Below the pieces are notes generated by a model. The model was not told the origin of the DNA. It did not search any database and saw only the letters and a program-made list of their open reading frames with translations. 64,000 nucleotides of DNA, taken from assembly GCF_003112575.1 (NCBI RefSeq), contig NZ_BEWC01000002.1:1178001-1242000 (forward strand), given 5' to 3'. Shown here one piece after another: positions 52,906 through 60,381 of this stretch. The translations under genes were made by a program, and so were the position numbers. Each line of letters starts with the position of its first letter. Within the stretch, counting starts at the first letter, position 1. The DNA is from Streptomyces ardesiacus (GTDB lineage: Bacteria; Actinomycetota; Actinomycetes; Streptomycetales; Streptomycetaceae).

Positions 52906-54333
52906 ATGGCCCCTGGAGCCATGAGCCGCAGCAACGACTGGACGAAATCCCTTTCCGACGCGCAGCCGGTCCCGTACTGGCTGGACGACCCCGGCCGCCC
53001 CCGCCCCGAGGCCGCCCTCACGGGTGCCGAGACCTGCGACCTGCTGGTGGTCGGCGGGGGCTACAGCGGACTGTGGACCGCGCTGATCGCCAAGGAGCGC
53101 GACCCGGACCGGGACGTGGTGCTGGTCGAGGGCCGCGAGGTGGGCTGGGCCGCCTCCGGGCGCAACGGCGGATTCTGCGCCGCCTCCCTCACCCACGGGC
53201 TGTCCAACGGCCTCACCCGCTGGCCGCGGGAGATCCACAGGCTGGAGGAGCTGGGCGCCCGCAACCTCGACGCGATCGAGGAGGCGGTCGCCCGCCACGG
53301 GATCGACTGCGGCTTCGAGCGCACCGGCGAGATCGACGTGGCCACCGAGCCCCACCAGGCCCGGGAACTGGAGGACTGGTACGGGGAGATCCGCGCCAAG
53401 GGCCTCGCCGGGGGCATCGAGTACCTGGACGCCGACGCGGTGCGGGAACAGGTCGACTCACCCACCTTCCGGGCCGGCCTCTGGGACCGGCGGGGCGTGG
53501 CGATGGTCGACCCCGCCAAGCTGGCCTGGGGCCTCAAGCGCGCCTGCCTCGCGCTCGGCGTCCGCCTCTACGAGCACACCCCCGCGCTCACCCTGCGGCC
53601 GTACGGCGCCGGCATGGCCGTCCGCACGCCCTACGGCGGGGTGCGCGCCCGCACGGTCGCGCTCGGCACCAACGTCTTCCCCAGCCTGGTCCGGCGGGTG
53701 CGTCCTTACACCGTTCCCGTCTACGACTACGCCCTGATGACCGAGCCGCTCTCCGACGCGCAGCTCGCCTCGGTCGGCTGGCGCAACCGGCAGGGCCTCG
53801 GCGACAGCGCCAACCAGTTCCACTACTTCCGCCTCTCCCAGGACAACCGGATCCTGTGGGGCGGTTACGACGCGGTCTACCCCTACGGCGGCCGGGTGCG
53901 CGCCGAGTACGACCACCGCCCCGAGACCTACGCCAAGCTCGCCGGGCACTTCTTCACCTGCTTCCCGCAGTTGGCCGGCGTCCGCTTCACCCACGCCTGG
54001 GGCGGCGCCATCGACACCTGCTCGCGCTTCTCGGCGTTCTTCGGCACCGCCCACCGGGGCAGGGTGGCGTACGCGGCCGGGTACACCGGCCTCGGTGTGG
54101 GCGCGACCCGGTTCGGCGCCGAGGTGATGCTCGACCTGCTGGCGGGAGAGCGCACCGAGCGGACCGGGCTGGAGATGGTGCGCAGCAAGCCGCTTCCCTT
54201 CCCGCCCGAGCCCTTCGCCTGGACCGGCATCGCCCTCACCAAGTGGTCGCTGGCCCGCGCGGACGCCCGGGACGGCCGGCGCAACCTGTGGCTGCGGACG
54301 ATGGACCGGCTGGGGCTCGGCTTCGACAGCTGA
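52906..54333 (+). CDS. FAD-dependent oxidoreductase, PuuB-like (gamma-glutamylpolyamine oxidase type)
   Basis: A 475-residue DAO-family flavoprotein. The dinucleotide-binding motif VVGGGYSGLWTALIAKE lies near residue 47, followed by EGREVGWAASGRNGGFCAASL, the SGRNGG pattern typical of the PuuB and sarcosine-oxidase group. HYFRLSQDNRILWGGYDAVYPYGGR and GGAIDTCSRFSAFFG lie near the active site, and GYTGLGVGATRFGAEVMLDLLAGE closes the FAD site. GGGAG precedes the ATG. As the last gene of the pot operon, it probably oxidises gamma-glutamylputrescine or a related amine to the aldehyde used by the ALDH. Confidence 0.85.
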   Translation: MAPGAMSRSNDWTKSLSDAQPVPYWLDDPGRPRPEAALTGAETCDLLVVGGGYSGLWTALIAKERDPDRDVVLVEGREVGWAASGRNGGFCAASLTHGLSNGLTRWPREIHRLEELGARNLDAIEEAVARHGIDCGFERTGEIDVATEPHQARELEDWYGEIRAKGLAGGIEYLDADAVREQVDSPTFRAGLWDRRGVAMVDPAKLAWGLKRACLALGVRLYEHTPALTLRPYGAGMAVRTPYGGVRARTVALGTNVFPSLVRRVRPYTVPVYDYALMTEPLSDAQLASVGWRNRQGLGDSANQFHYFRLSQDNRILWGGYDAVYPYGGRVRAEYDHRPETYAKLAGHFFTCFPQLAGVRFTHAWGGAIDTCSRFSAFFGTAHRGRVAYAAGYTGLGVGATRFGAEVMLDLLAGERTERTGLEMVRSKPLPFPPEPFAWTGIALTKWSLARADARDGRRNLWLRTMDRLGLGFDS

Positions 54334-54373
54334 GCCGGGCCGGCCGGCGGGCCTGTGACCCGGTTCACTCCAA

Positions 54374-54390
54374 CGGGTTGCGGCAACCCG
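54374..54390 (+). terminator. Short hairpin after the pot operon
   Basis: CGGGTTG-CGG-CAACCCG, a 7-bp stem with a 3-base loop, lies 40 bases after the oxidoreductase stop and 73 before the next gene. Confidence 0.55.
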
Positions 54391-54462
54391 CGTAATGCCG
54401 CCGGGAGACCTCCCTCTCCCTCATGACGCACCCCGCGTCGAGGAGTGAAAGGGAGGTTTCAC

Positions 54463-54930
54463 ATGCCTGGTGCGAAGACGGCGGTCGCGTGGCTGGCATC
54501 CGTCGCGCCGGATCCCGAGTCCTGCCGCCGGGACTGGGAGCGCGACCCCTCGGGCGTCGCGCTGCTGCCCGCGGGCAAGGCCTGGGACGTGCTCATCCTG
54601 CCGTCCAGGCTCGGCTATCCGACCCTGGACGTGCTCTCGCGCGTCCTGGACCAGCCCGGCCCGGTGCTCGCCGACTTCGGCGACGCGCGCACGGGCTTCT
54701 TCGTCCCCGCCGGCACCGCGGCCCGCTGGGTCGGCACCGGCGTCCGGACGGCCGGGCCCGGCACCTGGATCGTGGTGCCGTACCCGGGCGGACTGTCGAC
54801 CGGCGGCACCCGCTGGCTGATCCCGCCGGATGGCAGCGGCACCCTCACCGATCCCGCGCTCCTGGAGCTGGCGATGCACGAGGCGGCGGCGGCCCTCGCG
54901 GTGGAGGAGGGCGAGGGCCGCCGGGAGTGA
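54463..54930 (+). CDS. Small protein of unknown function
   Basis: A 155-residue cytoplasmic protein with MPGAKTAVAWLASVAPDPESCRRDWERDPSGVALLPAGKAWDVLILPSRLGYPTLDVLSRVLDQPGPVLADFGDARTGFFVPAGTAARWVG. I do not recognise a firm family. The layout (W...P.GVALLPAGKAWDVL..P...G..TLDVL) resembles the N-terminal fold of Streptomyces bifunctional primase/polymerase-like proteins, but catalytic residues cannot be shown. The ATG has GGGAGG 7 bases upstream; upstream, 54334-54462 contains only the short hairpin. Confidence 0.7.
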   Translation: MPGAKTAVAWLASVAPDPESCRRDWERDPSGVALLPAGKAWDVLILPSRLGYPTLDVLSRVLDQPGPVLADFGDARTGFFVPAGTAARWVGTGVRTAGPGTWIVVPYPGGLSTGGTRWLIPPDGSGTLTDPALLELAMHEAAAALAVEEGEGRRE

Positions 54931-54943
54931 GGTGCGCGAGGGG

Positions 54944-54971
54944 TTGACAACAGAATTGGTCTGGACCAAAT
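54944..54971 (+). promoter_or_regulatory. Chitinase promoter with embedded DasR-type (dre) operator
   Basis: TTGACA (54944-54949) is followed by ATTGGTCTGGACCAAAT (54955-54971). The 16-base dre consensus in Streptomyces is a palindrome built on TGGTCTAGACCA, and this matches it apart from one base at the centre. The box lies between the -35 and the expected -10, so DasR would block RNA polymerase. DasR releases with glucosamine-6-phosphate, giving induction by chitin. Confidence 0.85.
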
Positions 54972-55017
54972 TGGGCGCGCTCCGCCCTCCCCATCTCCCC
55001 CATGTCCGGAGGCACTT

Positions 55018-56841
55018 GTGGAACGCGCCAGCGCCAGACCTCTCACCCGTCGCCCCCTCGTCACCCTGCTCACGGCCGCGGCCCTGGCCGCGTCCGGCCT
55101 GACCGCGCTCACGTCGGCCGCCCGTGCGGCCGACGCGGACCTCGCCCGCAACGGCGGCTTCGAGTCCGCGCTCGACGGCTGGACCTGTACGGCCGGCACC
55201 ACCGTGACCTCGCCCGTGCACGGCGGCACGGCGGCCCTGAAGGCCACCCCGGCCGGAGCCGACAACGCCCGCTGCGCGCAGACGGTGTCCGTGAAACCGG
55301 ACTCCCAGTACACGCTCTCCGGCTACGTCCAGGGCACCTACGTCTACCTCGGCGCGAGCGGCACCGGCACCACCGACGTCTCCACCTGGGCCCAGTCGGC
55401 CCCCGACTGGAAGCAGCTGACGACCACCTTCCGCACCGGCCCGTCGACCACCAAGGTCACGATCTACACCCACGGCTGGTACGGCACCGGCGCCTACCAC
55501 GCCGACGACATCTCCCTCACCGGCCCGGGCGGCGAGACGGGACAGCCCCCGGCCGTCCCCGGCGGCCTGAAGACCGGCTCGGTGACCTCTTCCAGCGTCG
55601 CCCTGTCCTGGTCACCGGTGCCGGGCGCGACGGGGTACGCCGTCTACCGCGACGGCACCAGGGTCAGCACGGTCACCGGCACGTCCACCACCGTGTCCGG
55701 CCTGACCCCGTCGACGGCGGACTCCTTCCAGGTCACCGCCGTCAACGACGCGGGCGAATCGGCGCGCTCCGCCACGGTCACCGCGACCACAGCCCAGCGC
55801 CCGGACGACGGCGGCGGCTCCTCCGGCCTCCCGGCCCACGCCCTGGTCGGCTACCTCCACGCCAGCTTCGCCAACGGCTCCGGCTACACCCGCATGGCCG
55901 ACGTGCCCGACAGCTGGGACGTCATCGACCTGGCCTTCGGCGAGCCCACCTCGGTCACCTCCGGCGACATCCGCTTCGAGCGCTGCCCGGTCACCGAGTG
56001 CCCGAACGTGGAGAGCGACGCCGAGTTCAAGGCCGCGATCAAGGCCAAGCAGGCGGCCGGCAAGAAGGTGCTGATCTCCATCGGCGGCCAGAACGGCCAG
56101 GTGCAGCTCACCACCGCCGCCGCCCGCGACACGTTCGTCTCCTCCGTCTCCGCGATCATCGACGAGTACGGCCTGGACGGCCTCGACATCGACTTCGAGG
56201 GCCACTCCCTCTCCCTGAACGCCGACGACACCGACTTCAAGAACCCGAAGACCCCCGTCGTCGTCAACCTCATCTCGGCCGTGAAGACCCTCAAGGCCAA
56301 GTACGGCGAGCGCTTCGTGCTGACCATGGCGCCCGAGACCTTCTTCGTCCAGCTCGGCCACCAGTACTACGGCACCGGCAAGTGGGGCGGCCAGGACCCC
56401 CGGGCGGGCGCCTACCTGCCGGTCATCCACGCCCTGCGCGACGACCTGACCCTGCTGCACGTCCAGGACTACAACTCCGGCCCGATCATGGGCCTCGACA
56501 ACCAGTACCACTCCATGGGCGGCGCCGACTTCCACATCGCCATGACCGACATGCTGCTCACCGGCTTCCCCGTCGCGGGCGACGCCGGCAACGTCTTCCC
56601 GCCGCTGCGCCCGGACCAGGTCGCGATCGGCATGCCGGCCTCCACCCAGGCGGGCAACGGCCACGTCTCCCCGGCCGAGGTCACCAAGACCCTGAACTGC
56701 CTGACGAAGAAGACCGACTGCGGTTCGTACGCCACCCACGGCACCTGGCCCGCCCTGCGCGGCCTGATGACGTGGTCGATCAACTGGGACCGGTACGCGA
56801 ACTGGGAGTTCCAGAAGAACTTCGACGCGTACTTCGGCTGA
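55018..56841 (+). CDS. Secreted family 18 chitinase
   Basis: A 607-residue chitinase that hydrolyses chitin outside the cell. A signal peptide (LVTLLTAAALAASGLTALTSAARA, to about residue 39) leads to a carbohydrate-binding module (about 40-170: LARNGGFESALDGWTCTAG) and a fibronectin type III domain (about 175-265: VPGGLKTGSVTSSSVALSWSPVPGATGYAVYRDG). The GH18 catalytic domain is about 280-600, with the DxxDxDxE motif DGLDGLDIDFEGH (about 385-392). Regulation: a DasR-like operator in the promoter. From memory, the S. coelicolor homologue is named ChiB; I leave the symbol open. Its end overlaps the PAP2 gene by 62 bases. Confidence 0.94.
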   Translation: MERASARPLTRRPLVTLLTAAALAASGLTALTSAARAADADLARNGGFESALDGWTCTAGTTVTSPVHGGTAALKATPAGADNARCAQTVSVKPDSQYTLSGYVQGTYVYLGASGTGTTDVSTWAQSAPDWKQLTTTFRTGPSTTKVTIYTHGWYGTGAYHADDISLTGPGGETGQPPAVPGGLKTGSVTSSSVALSWSPVPGATGYAVYRDGTRVSTVTGTSTTVSGLTPSTADSFQVTAVNDAGESARSATVTATTAQRPDDGGGSSGLPAHALVGYLHASFANGSGYTRMADVPDSWDVIDLAFGEPTSVTSGDIRFERCPVTECPNVESDAEFKAAIKAKQAAGKKVLISIGGQNGQVQLTTAAARDTFVSSVSAIIDEYGLDGLDIDFEGHSLSLNADDTDFKNPKTPVVVNLISAVKTLKAKYGERFVLTMAPETFFVQLGHQYYGTGKWGGQDPRAGAYLPVIHALRDDLTLLHVQDYNSGPIMGLDNQYHSMGGADFHIAMTDMLLTGFPVAGDAGNVFPPLRPDQVAIGMPASTQAGNGHVSPAEVTKTLNCLTKKTDCGSYATHGTWPALRGLMTWSINWDRYANWEFQKNFDAYFG

Positions 56842-57469
56842 CGCCCGGCGGGGTCCGGCGGACCGCCGACCGGACCCCGGCCAGCAGGACCGTCCCCAGG
56901 CACCAACTGGCCACCACGTCCAGCGGCCAGTGGTACCCCCGGCGCACCAGCCCGTAGGAGGTGCCCAGCACCAGCACGGCGCAGAGCACGGCCAGCGTCC
57001 GGCGTGCGGCGGCCGAGCGCAGGAGCGGGAACAGCAGCAGCGTCGCGGCGCCGTACGCGACGAGGGCCGTGGCGGTGTGGCCCGAGGGGTAGTAACCGAC
57101 CGCGGGCGGCACCGCCGGGGTGCCGGGGCGGTCGGTCCACTCCTTCAGCGGGACGACCAGCACCGGCACCAGGACCATCGCCAGGGCTCCGGCGAGCGGC
57201 GGCAGCCACCAGCGGTCCACGCCCGCCGCCCGCCCGCGCCACGCCGCCCACGCCAGTGCCACGGCGAGGACGGGCACCGCCACCTGCACATTGCCCAGGT
57301 CGGACAGCAGCTCGGAGAGCCGGTCCGGGTGGACGAGCACCCCGCTCAGCCGCTCGTCCGCCCCGGCCAGCGGGCCGTCGGCGACGATCTGCCAGGTGAT
57401 CAGCGCGAAGACGAGCACGCAGAGCCCGACGAGGGCGGGCAGGACGCGAGGGCGGGCGGAGAGCGGCAT
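56780..57469 (-). CDS. PAP2-family membrane phosphatase
   Basis: A 229-residue integral membrane lipid phosphatase with about five spans. All three PAP2 motifs are present: KEWTDRP (about 107), YPSGHTATALVAYG (about 125) and the SR-like GLVRRGYHWPLDVVASW (about 170). Targets could be undecaprenyl pyrophosphate or phosphatidate. The last 20 residues (RSTRRSSSGTPSS...) are encoded antisense to the 3' end of the chitinase, an overlap forced by the absence of an earlier stop. The start MPLSARPRVL is the most likely; it lacks a clear ribosome-binding site. Confidence 0.85.
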   Translation of the reverse strand: MPLSARPRVLPALVGLCVLVFALITWQIVADGPLAGADERLSGVLVHPDRLSELLSDLGNVQVAVPVLAVALAWAAWRGRAAGVDRWWLPPLAGALAMVLVPVLVVPLKEWTDRPGTPAVPPAVGYYPSGHTATALVAYGAATLLLFPLLRSAAARRTLAVLCAVLVLGTSYGLVRRGYHWPLDVVASWCLGTVLLAGVRSAVRRTPPGVSRSTRRSSSGTPSSRTGPS

Positions 57470-57499
57470 GCGGCCCAGCTTCGCAGGCCCGCCGTCGCG

Positions 57500-57505
57500 T
57501 AGTCT
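57500..57505 (+). promoter_or_regulatory. Putative -10 of the TPR gene, leaderless
   Basis: TAGTCT ends 8 bases before the GTG at 57514, with no ribosome-binding site between. Confidence 0.45.
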
Positions 57506-57513
57506 CACCGCCC

Positions 57514-58362
57514 GTGACGACCATACGAACGGCACGGGACAGCCAGTGGGAAGAGACCTTCTCCCGGTTGCGGACCATGACCAGGGAGGGCCGGTACGAG
57601 GAGGTCGAGGCCGAGGCGCGGGCCCTGGCCGCCCTCCCGCGACGCCCCTGGCGCAGGCGTCCGCCGCACTGGGAGGCACGGGTGCTCGCCACGGGAACGG
57701 CCGTCATGCACGGCCGGCCGGCCGAGGCGCTGGACGAACTGGACGCGCTGATCGCGGAGCTGGAGCCGGTCGGCCTCAACTCGCAGATGCTGCGGCTGAT
57801 CGCCCGCAGTCATCGCGTGGTGGCCCTGTCCGGGCTGCGGCGGTACGCGGAGGCGGAGACCGAGGCGCTCGCCGTCCTGGGCGAGCTGACCCGGATCGCC
57901 CACCGCGCCCCGGTGTCGGGGCTGGAGGTGAACACCCTGGGGCACCTGGCCGCCGTGCTGTGCGGGCTGGCCCGCTACCAAGAGGCGGAGGCGGTGGCCC
58001 GCGGCAACCTGCACCGCGCCGACGGACCCGCCGTCGCCGTCCTGCACACCACGCTGGCGCGCAGCCTGACCGGGCAGGGCCGCCACGAGGAGGCGCTGAC
58101 CGAGCTGGGCCGGAGCCTGCCGCAGCCGCCCCGCCACGCCGCCGGGTACCTGGACCTGGCCACCGCCGAGGCCCTGTACGGCCTGGGACGCCGCGCCGAG
58201 GCGGAGGACGCCGTACGGCGGGCGCTGGCCGCCTGCGAGGGGCGGCTGCACCCGGCGCATCCGCGCACCGCCGAGGCCCGTGCCCTGCTCGCCCGTGTCA
58301 CCGGGGGCGAGCAGGACGCGGCGTCCGGAGAAGGAGGAGATCCAGGAGATCCGGGGGAGTGA
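57514..58362 (+). CDS. TPR-repeat protein of unknown function
   Basis: A 282-residue soluble protein built of helical repeats; AEALDELDALIAELEPVG, RYAEAETEALAVLGEL, RYQEAEAVARGNL, RHEEALTELGRSL and RRAEAEDAVRRALAACEG each have the TPR spacing. It lacks signal peptide or enzyme motifs and ends with an acidic, Gly-rich tail. It may be a protein-interaction scaffold. It diverges from PAP2; the start at 57514 is 44 bases from the PAP2 start, so both share a short promoter region. Ended by a perfect terminator. Confidence 0.75.
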   Translation: MTTIRTARDSQWEETFSRLRTMTREGRYEEVEAEARALAALPRRPWRRRPPHWEARVLATGTAVMHGRPAEALDELDALIAELEPVGLNSQMLRLIARSHRVVALSGLRRYAEAETEALAVLGELTRIAHRAPVSGLEVNTLGHLAAVLCGLARYQEAEAVARGNLHRADGPAVAVLHTTLARSLTGQGRHEEALTELGRSLPQPPRHAAGYLDLATAEALYGLGRRAEAEDAVRRALAACEGRLHPAHPRTAEARALLARVTGGEQDAASGEGGDPGDPGE

Positions 58363-58408
58363 CACCGAAGGGCCGGCACAAGGGGGGGAGTGTGCCGGCC
58401 CTTCGGTG
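58363..58408. terminator. 18-bp perfect terminator after the TPR gene
   Basis: CACCGAAGGGCCGGCACA and its exact complement enclose a 10-base G-rich loop. It starts on the base after the TPR stop codon. It will also block leftward read-through from the gabT side. Confidence 0.9.
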
Positions 58409-58565
58409 AACCACCGTCCCGGGTGCCGGGGCGGTCGTCCTGACCGGAACGCCGCGCGCCCCGGGGGGTTTGGGGCGGGCGACCGTCCGATCGGTGAGGA
58501 AGCCGGAGCCCGTGGACTCCGGTTGTGTGCGCGAGGCACGACCAGGTCGAAGCTGGGGAGGCTCC

Positions 58566-58668
58566 GTCCTGATGATCCGCCCACAGTCCCCTGTGGGCGG
58601 GTCCATCTCTCATCTGCGTAGAACCTACGGCAGGGGGTCGGCTCAGGACAGGCTCATCGGCGTCCTGA
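58566..58668 (+). ncRNA. Candidate structured RNA with mutually exclusive pairings
   Basis: TCAGGAC (58643-58649) is exactly complementary to GTCCTGA both upstream (58566-58572) and downstream (58662-58668). Between the first pair lie a 10-bp hairpin CCGCCCACAG-TCCC-CTGTGGGCGG (58577-58600) and a 5-bp hairpin CGTAG-AAC-CTACG (58617-58629). So either a multibranch fold or a downstream 7-bp hairpin can form. It lies in the 385-base gap between the TPR and gabT genes, with no coding sequence. The sense strand is unclear: it is also the 3' region of gabT on the minus strand. Confidence 0.35.
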
Positions 58669-58726
58669 CATCCACCCCGCACACCTTCTTCACACGCTCT
58701 GCCGGTCGTCCCGCCAGGCGTGCGAA

Positions 58727-58743
58727 GCGCAGCTCAGATGCGC
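58727..58743 (-). terminator. Hairpin downstream of gabT
   Basis: GCGCA-TCTGAGC-TGCGC (minus strand), 5 bp, lies about 50 bases past the gabT stop. Weak terminator or processing signal. The rest of 58744-58793 shows nothing I recognise. Confidence 0.35.
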
Positions 58744-58793
58744 GTTCGATCCCTCGCGCAGACACTCGCCCCGGTCCTCGCGCCCGCCCTCGT

Positions 58794-60128
58794 TCAGATG
58801 CCGGCGAGGGCCTGCTCGATGATGTCGAGACCCTCGCCGAGCAGGTCGTCGCCGATCACCAGCGGGGGCAGGAAGCGCAGCACGTTGCCGTAGGTGCCGC
58901 AGGTCAGCACCAGCAGGCCGGCCTGGTGGCACGCCTTGGCGAGCGCGGCGGTGGCCTCGGGGGCCGGCTCCTTGGTGGCGCGGTCCTTGACCAGCTCGAT
59001 CGCGATCATCGCGCCGCGGCCCCGGACGTCACCGATCACGTCGAACTTCTCCGCCATGGCGGACAGGCGGGACTTCATGACCGCCTCGATGGTCCGCGCC
59101 CGGGCGTTGAGGTCCAGCTCCTTCATCGTCTCGATGGCGCCGAGCGCGCCCGCGCAGGCCACCGGGTTGCCGCCGTAGGTGCCGCCGAGGCCGCCGGAGT
59201 GCGCGGCGTCCATGATCTCGGCGCGGCCGGTGACGGCGGACAGCGGGAGGCCGCCCGCGATGCCCTTGGCCGTCGTGATCAGGTCCGGGACGATGCCCTC
59301 GTCCTCGCAGGCGAACCACTGGCCGGTACGGCAGAAGCCGGACTGGATCTCGTCCGCGACGAAGACGATGCCGTGGTCCGAGGCGAACTCGCGGATCGCG
59401 GGCAGGAAGCCCTTGGCCGGCTCGATGAAGCCGCCCTCGCCGAGCACCGGCTCGATGACGATCGCGGCCACGTTCTCGGCGCCGACCTGCTTGGTGATCT
59501 GGTCGATCGCCTGGGCGGCGGCCTCCGGACCGGCGTTCTCGGCGCCGGTCGGCCAGCGGTAGCCGTAGGCGACCGGGACCCGGTACACCTCGGGCGCGAA
59601 CGGGCCGAAGCCGTGCTTGTACGGCATGTTCTTCGCGGTCAGCGCCATCGTCAGGTTGGTCCGGCCGTGGTACCCGTGGTCGAAGACGACCACGGCCTGC
59701 CGCCCGGTGTGGGCCCGCGCGATCTTGACGGCGTTCTCGACGGCCTCGGCACCGCTGTTGAACAGGGCCGACTTCTTCGCGTGGTCGCCCGGCGTCAGTT
59801 CGGCCAGCGCCTCGGCGACGGCGACGTAGCCCTCGTAGGGCGTGACCATGAAGCAGGTGTGGGTGAAGTCGGCGAGCTGCGCGGACGCCTTGCGCACGAC
59901 GGCCTCGGCGGAGGCGCCGACGGAGGTCACCGCGATGCCGGAACCGAAGTCGATCAGGCGGTTGCCGTCGACGTCCTCGATGACGCCGCCGCCGGCCCGC
60001 GCCACGAAGACGGGCAGCGTGGATCCCACACCCTGCGCGACCACGGCCGTACGGCGGGCCTGCAGCTCCTGCGACTTCGGGCCGGGGATGGCGGTGACGA
60101 CGCGGCGCTCCTGCGGAAGTGCGGTCAT
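58794..60128 (-). CDS. gabT: 4-aminobutyrate aminotransferase
   Basis: A 444-residue class III PLP aminotransferase transferring the amino group of GABA to 2-oxoglutarate, giving succinic semialdehyde. It shows GVIEDVDGNRLIDFGSGIAVTSVG, ALFNSGAEAVENAVKIARAHTGR, FDHGYHGRTNLTMALTAK, IVIEPVLGEGGFIEPAKGFLPAIREF, FVADEIQSGFCRTG and the Lys in TTAKGIAGGLPLSAVTG (about 287). The ATG MTALPQERRV is chosen; an upstream frame adds 48 low-complexity residues. In this window it closes the polyamine route: aminobutyraldehyde dehydrogenase makes GABA. The succinic semialdehyde dehydrogenase is not here. Confidence 0.95.
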   Translation of the reverse strand: MTALPQERRVVTAIPGPKSQELQARRTAVVAQGVGSTLPVFVARAGGGVIEDVDGNRLIDFGSGIAVTSVGASAEAVVRKASAQLADFTHTCFMVTPYEGYVAVAEALAELTPGDHAKKSALFNSGAEAVENAVKIARAHTGRQAVVVFDHGYHGRTNLTMALTAKNMPYKHGFGPFAPEVYRVPVAYGYRWPTGAENAGPEAAAQAIDQITKQVGAENVAAIVIEPVLGEGGFIEPAKGFLPAIREFASDHGIVFVADEIQSGFCRTGQWFACEDEGIVPDLITTAKGIAGGLPLSAVTGRAEIMDAAHSGGLGGTYGGNPVACAGALGAIETMKELDLNARARTIEAVMKSRLSAMAEKFDVIGDVRGRGAMIAIELVKDRATKEPAPEATAALAKACHQAGLLVLTCGTYGNVLRFLPPLVIGDDLLGEGLDIIEQALAGI

Positions 60129-60330
60129 GAGGGCTCCTGGGGATCTTGCGGACGAACGCTTGCCTTCTTTCTCGCAGGCTAGGACCGGCGGTGGGGGGTG
60201 GGCATGCTCCATGTGGGCGTTGTCCGGACGGCCCCTTGTCCGCCGTGGACAGGTGGCCGGAACCGGCGGCACGGGGAAACGTCGGGACGGGCCCGGCCGC
60301 GTAAGCGGTGAACTCCCCTTGCGAGGGCGT

Positions 60331-60336
60331 TAGATT
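60331..60336 (+). promoter_or_regulatory. Putative -10 of the VirD4/TraD-like ATPase gene
   Basis: TAGATT (TANNNT) would start transcription near 60343, 39 bases before the favoured ATG and 3 bases before an upstream in-frame ATG (60346). Confidence 0.45.
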
Positions 60337-60381
60337 GGCTCGCTGATGGTGGACGGAGCGGCTGGTCAGGGGGCAAGGGCG

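Noticed and set aside
58690..58770. tRNA-like T-arm (GTTCGATCC with flanking GC)
   Set aside because: No acceptor, D or anticodon arms can be folded around it, and no CCA end is encoded.
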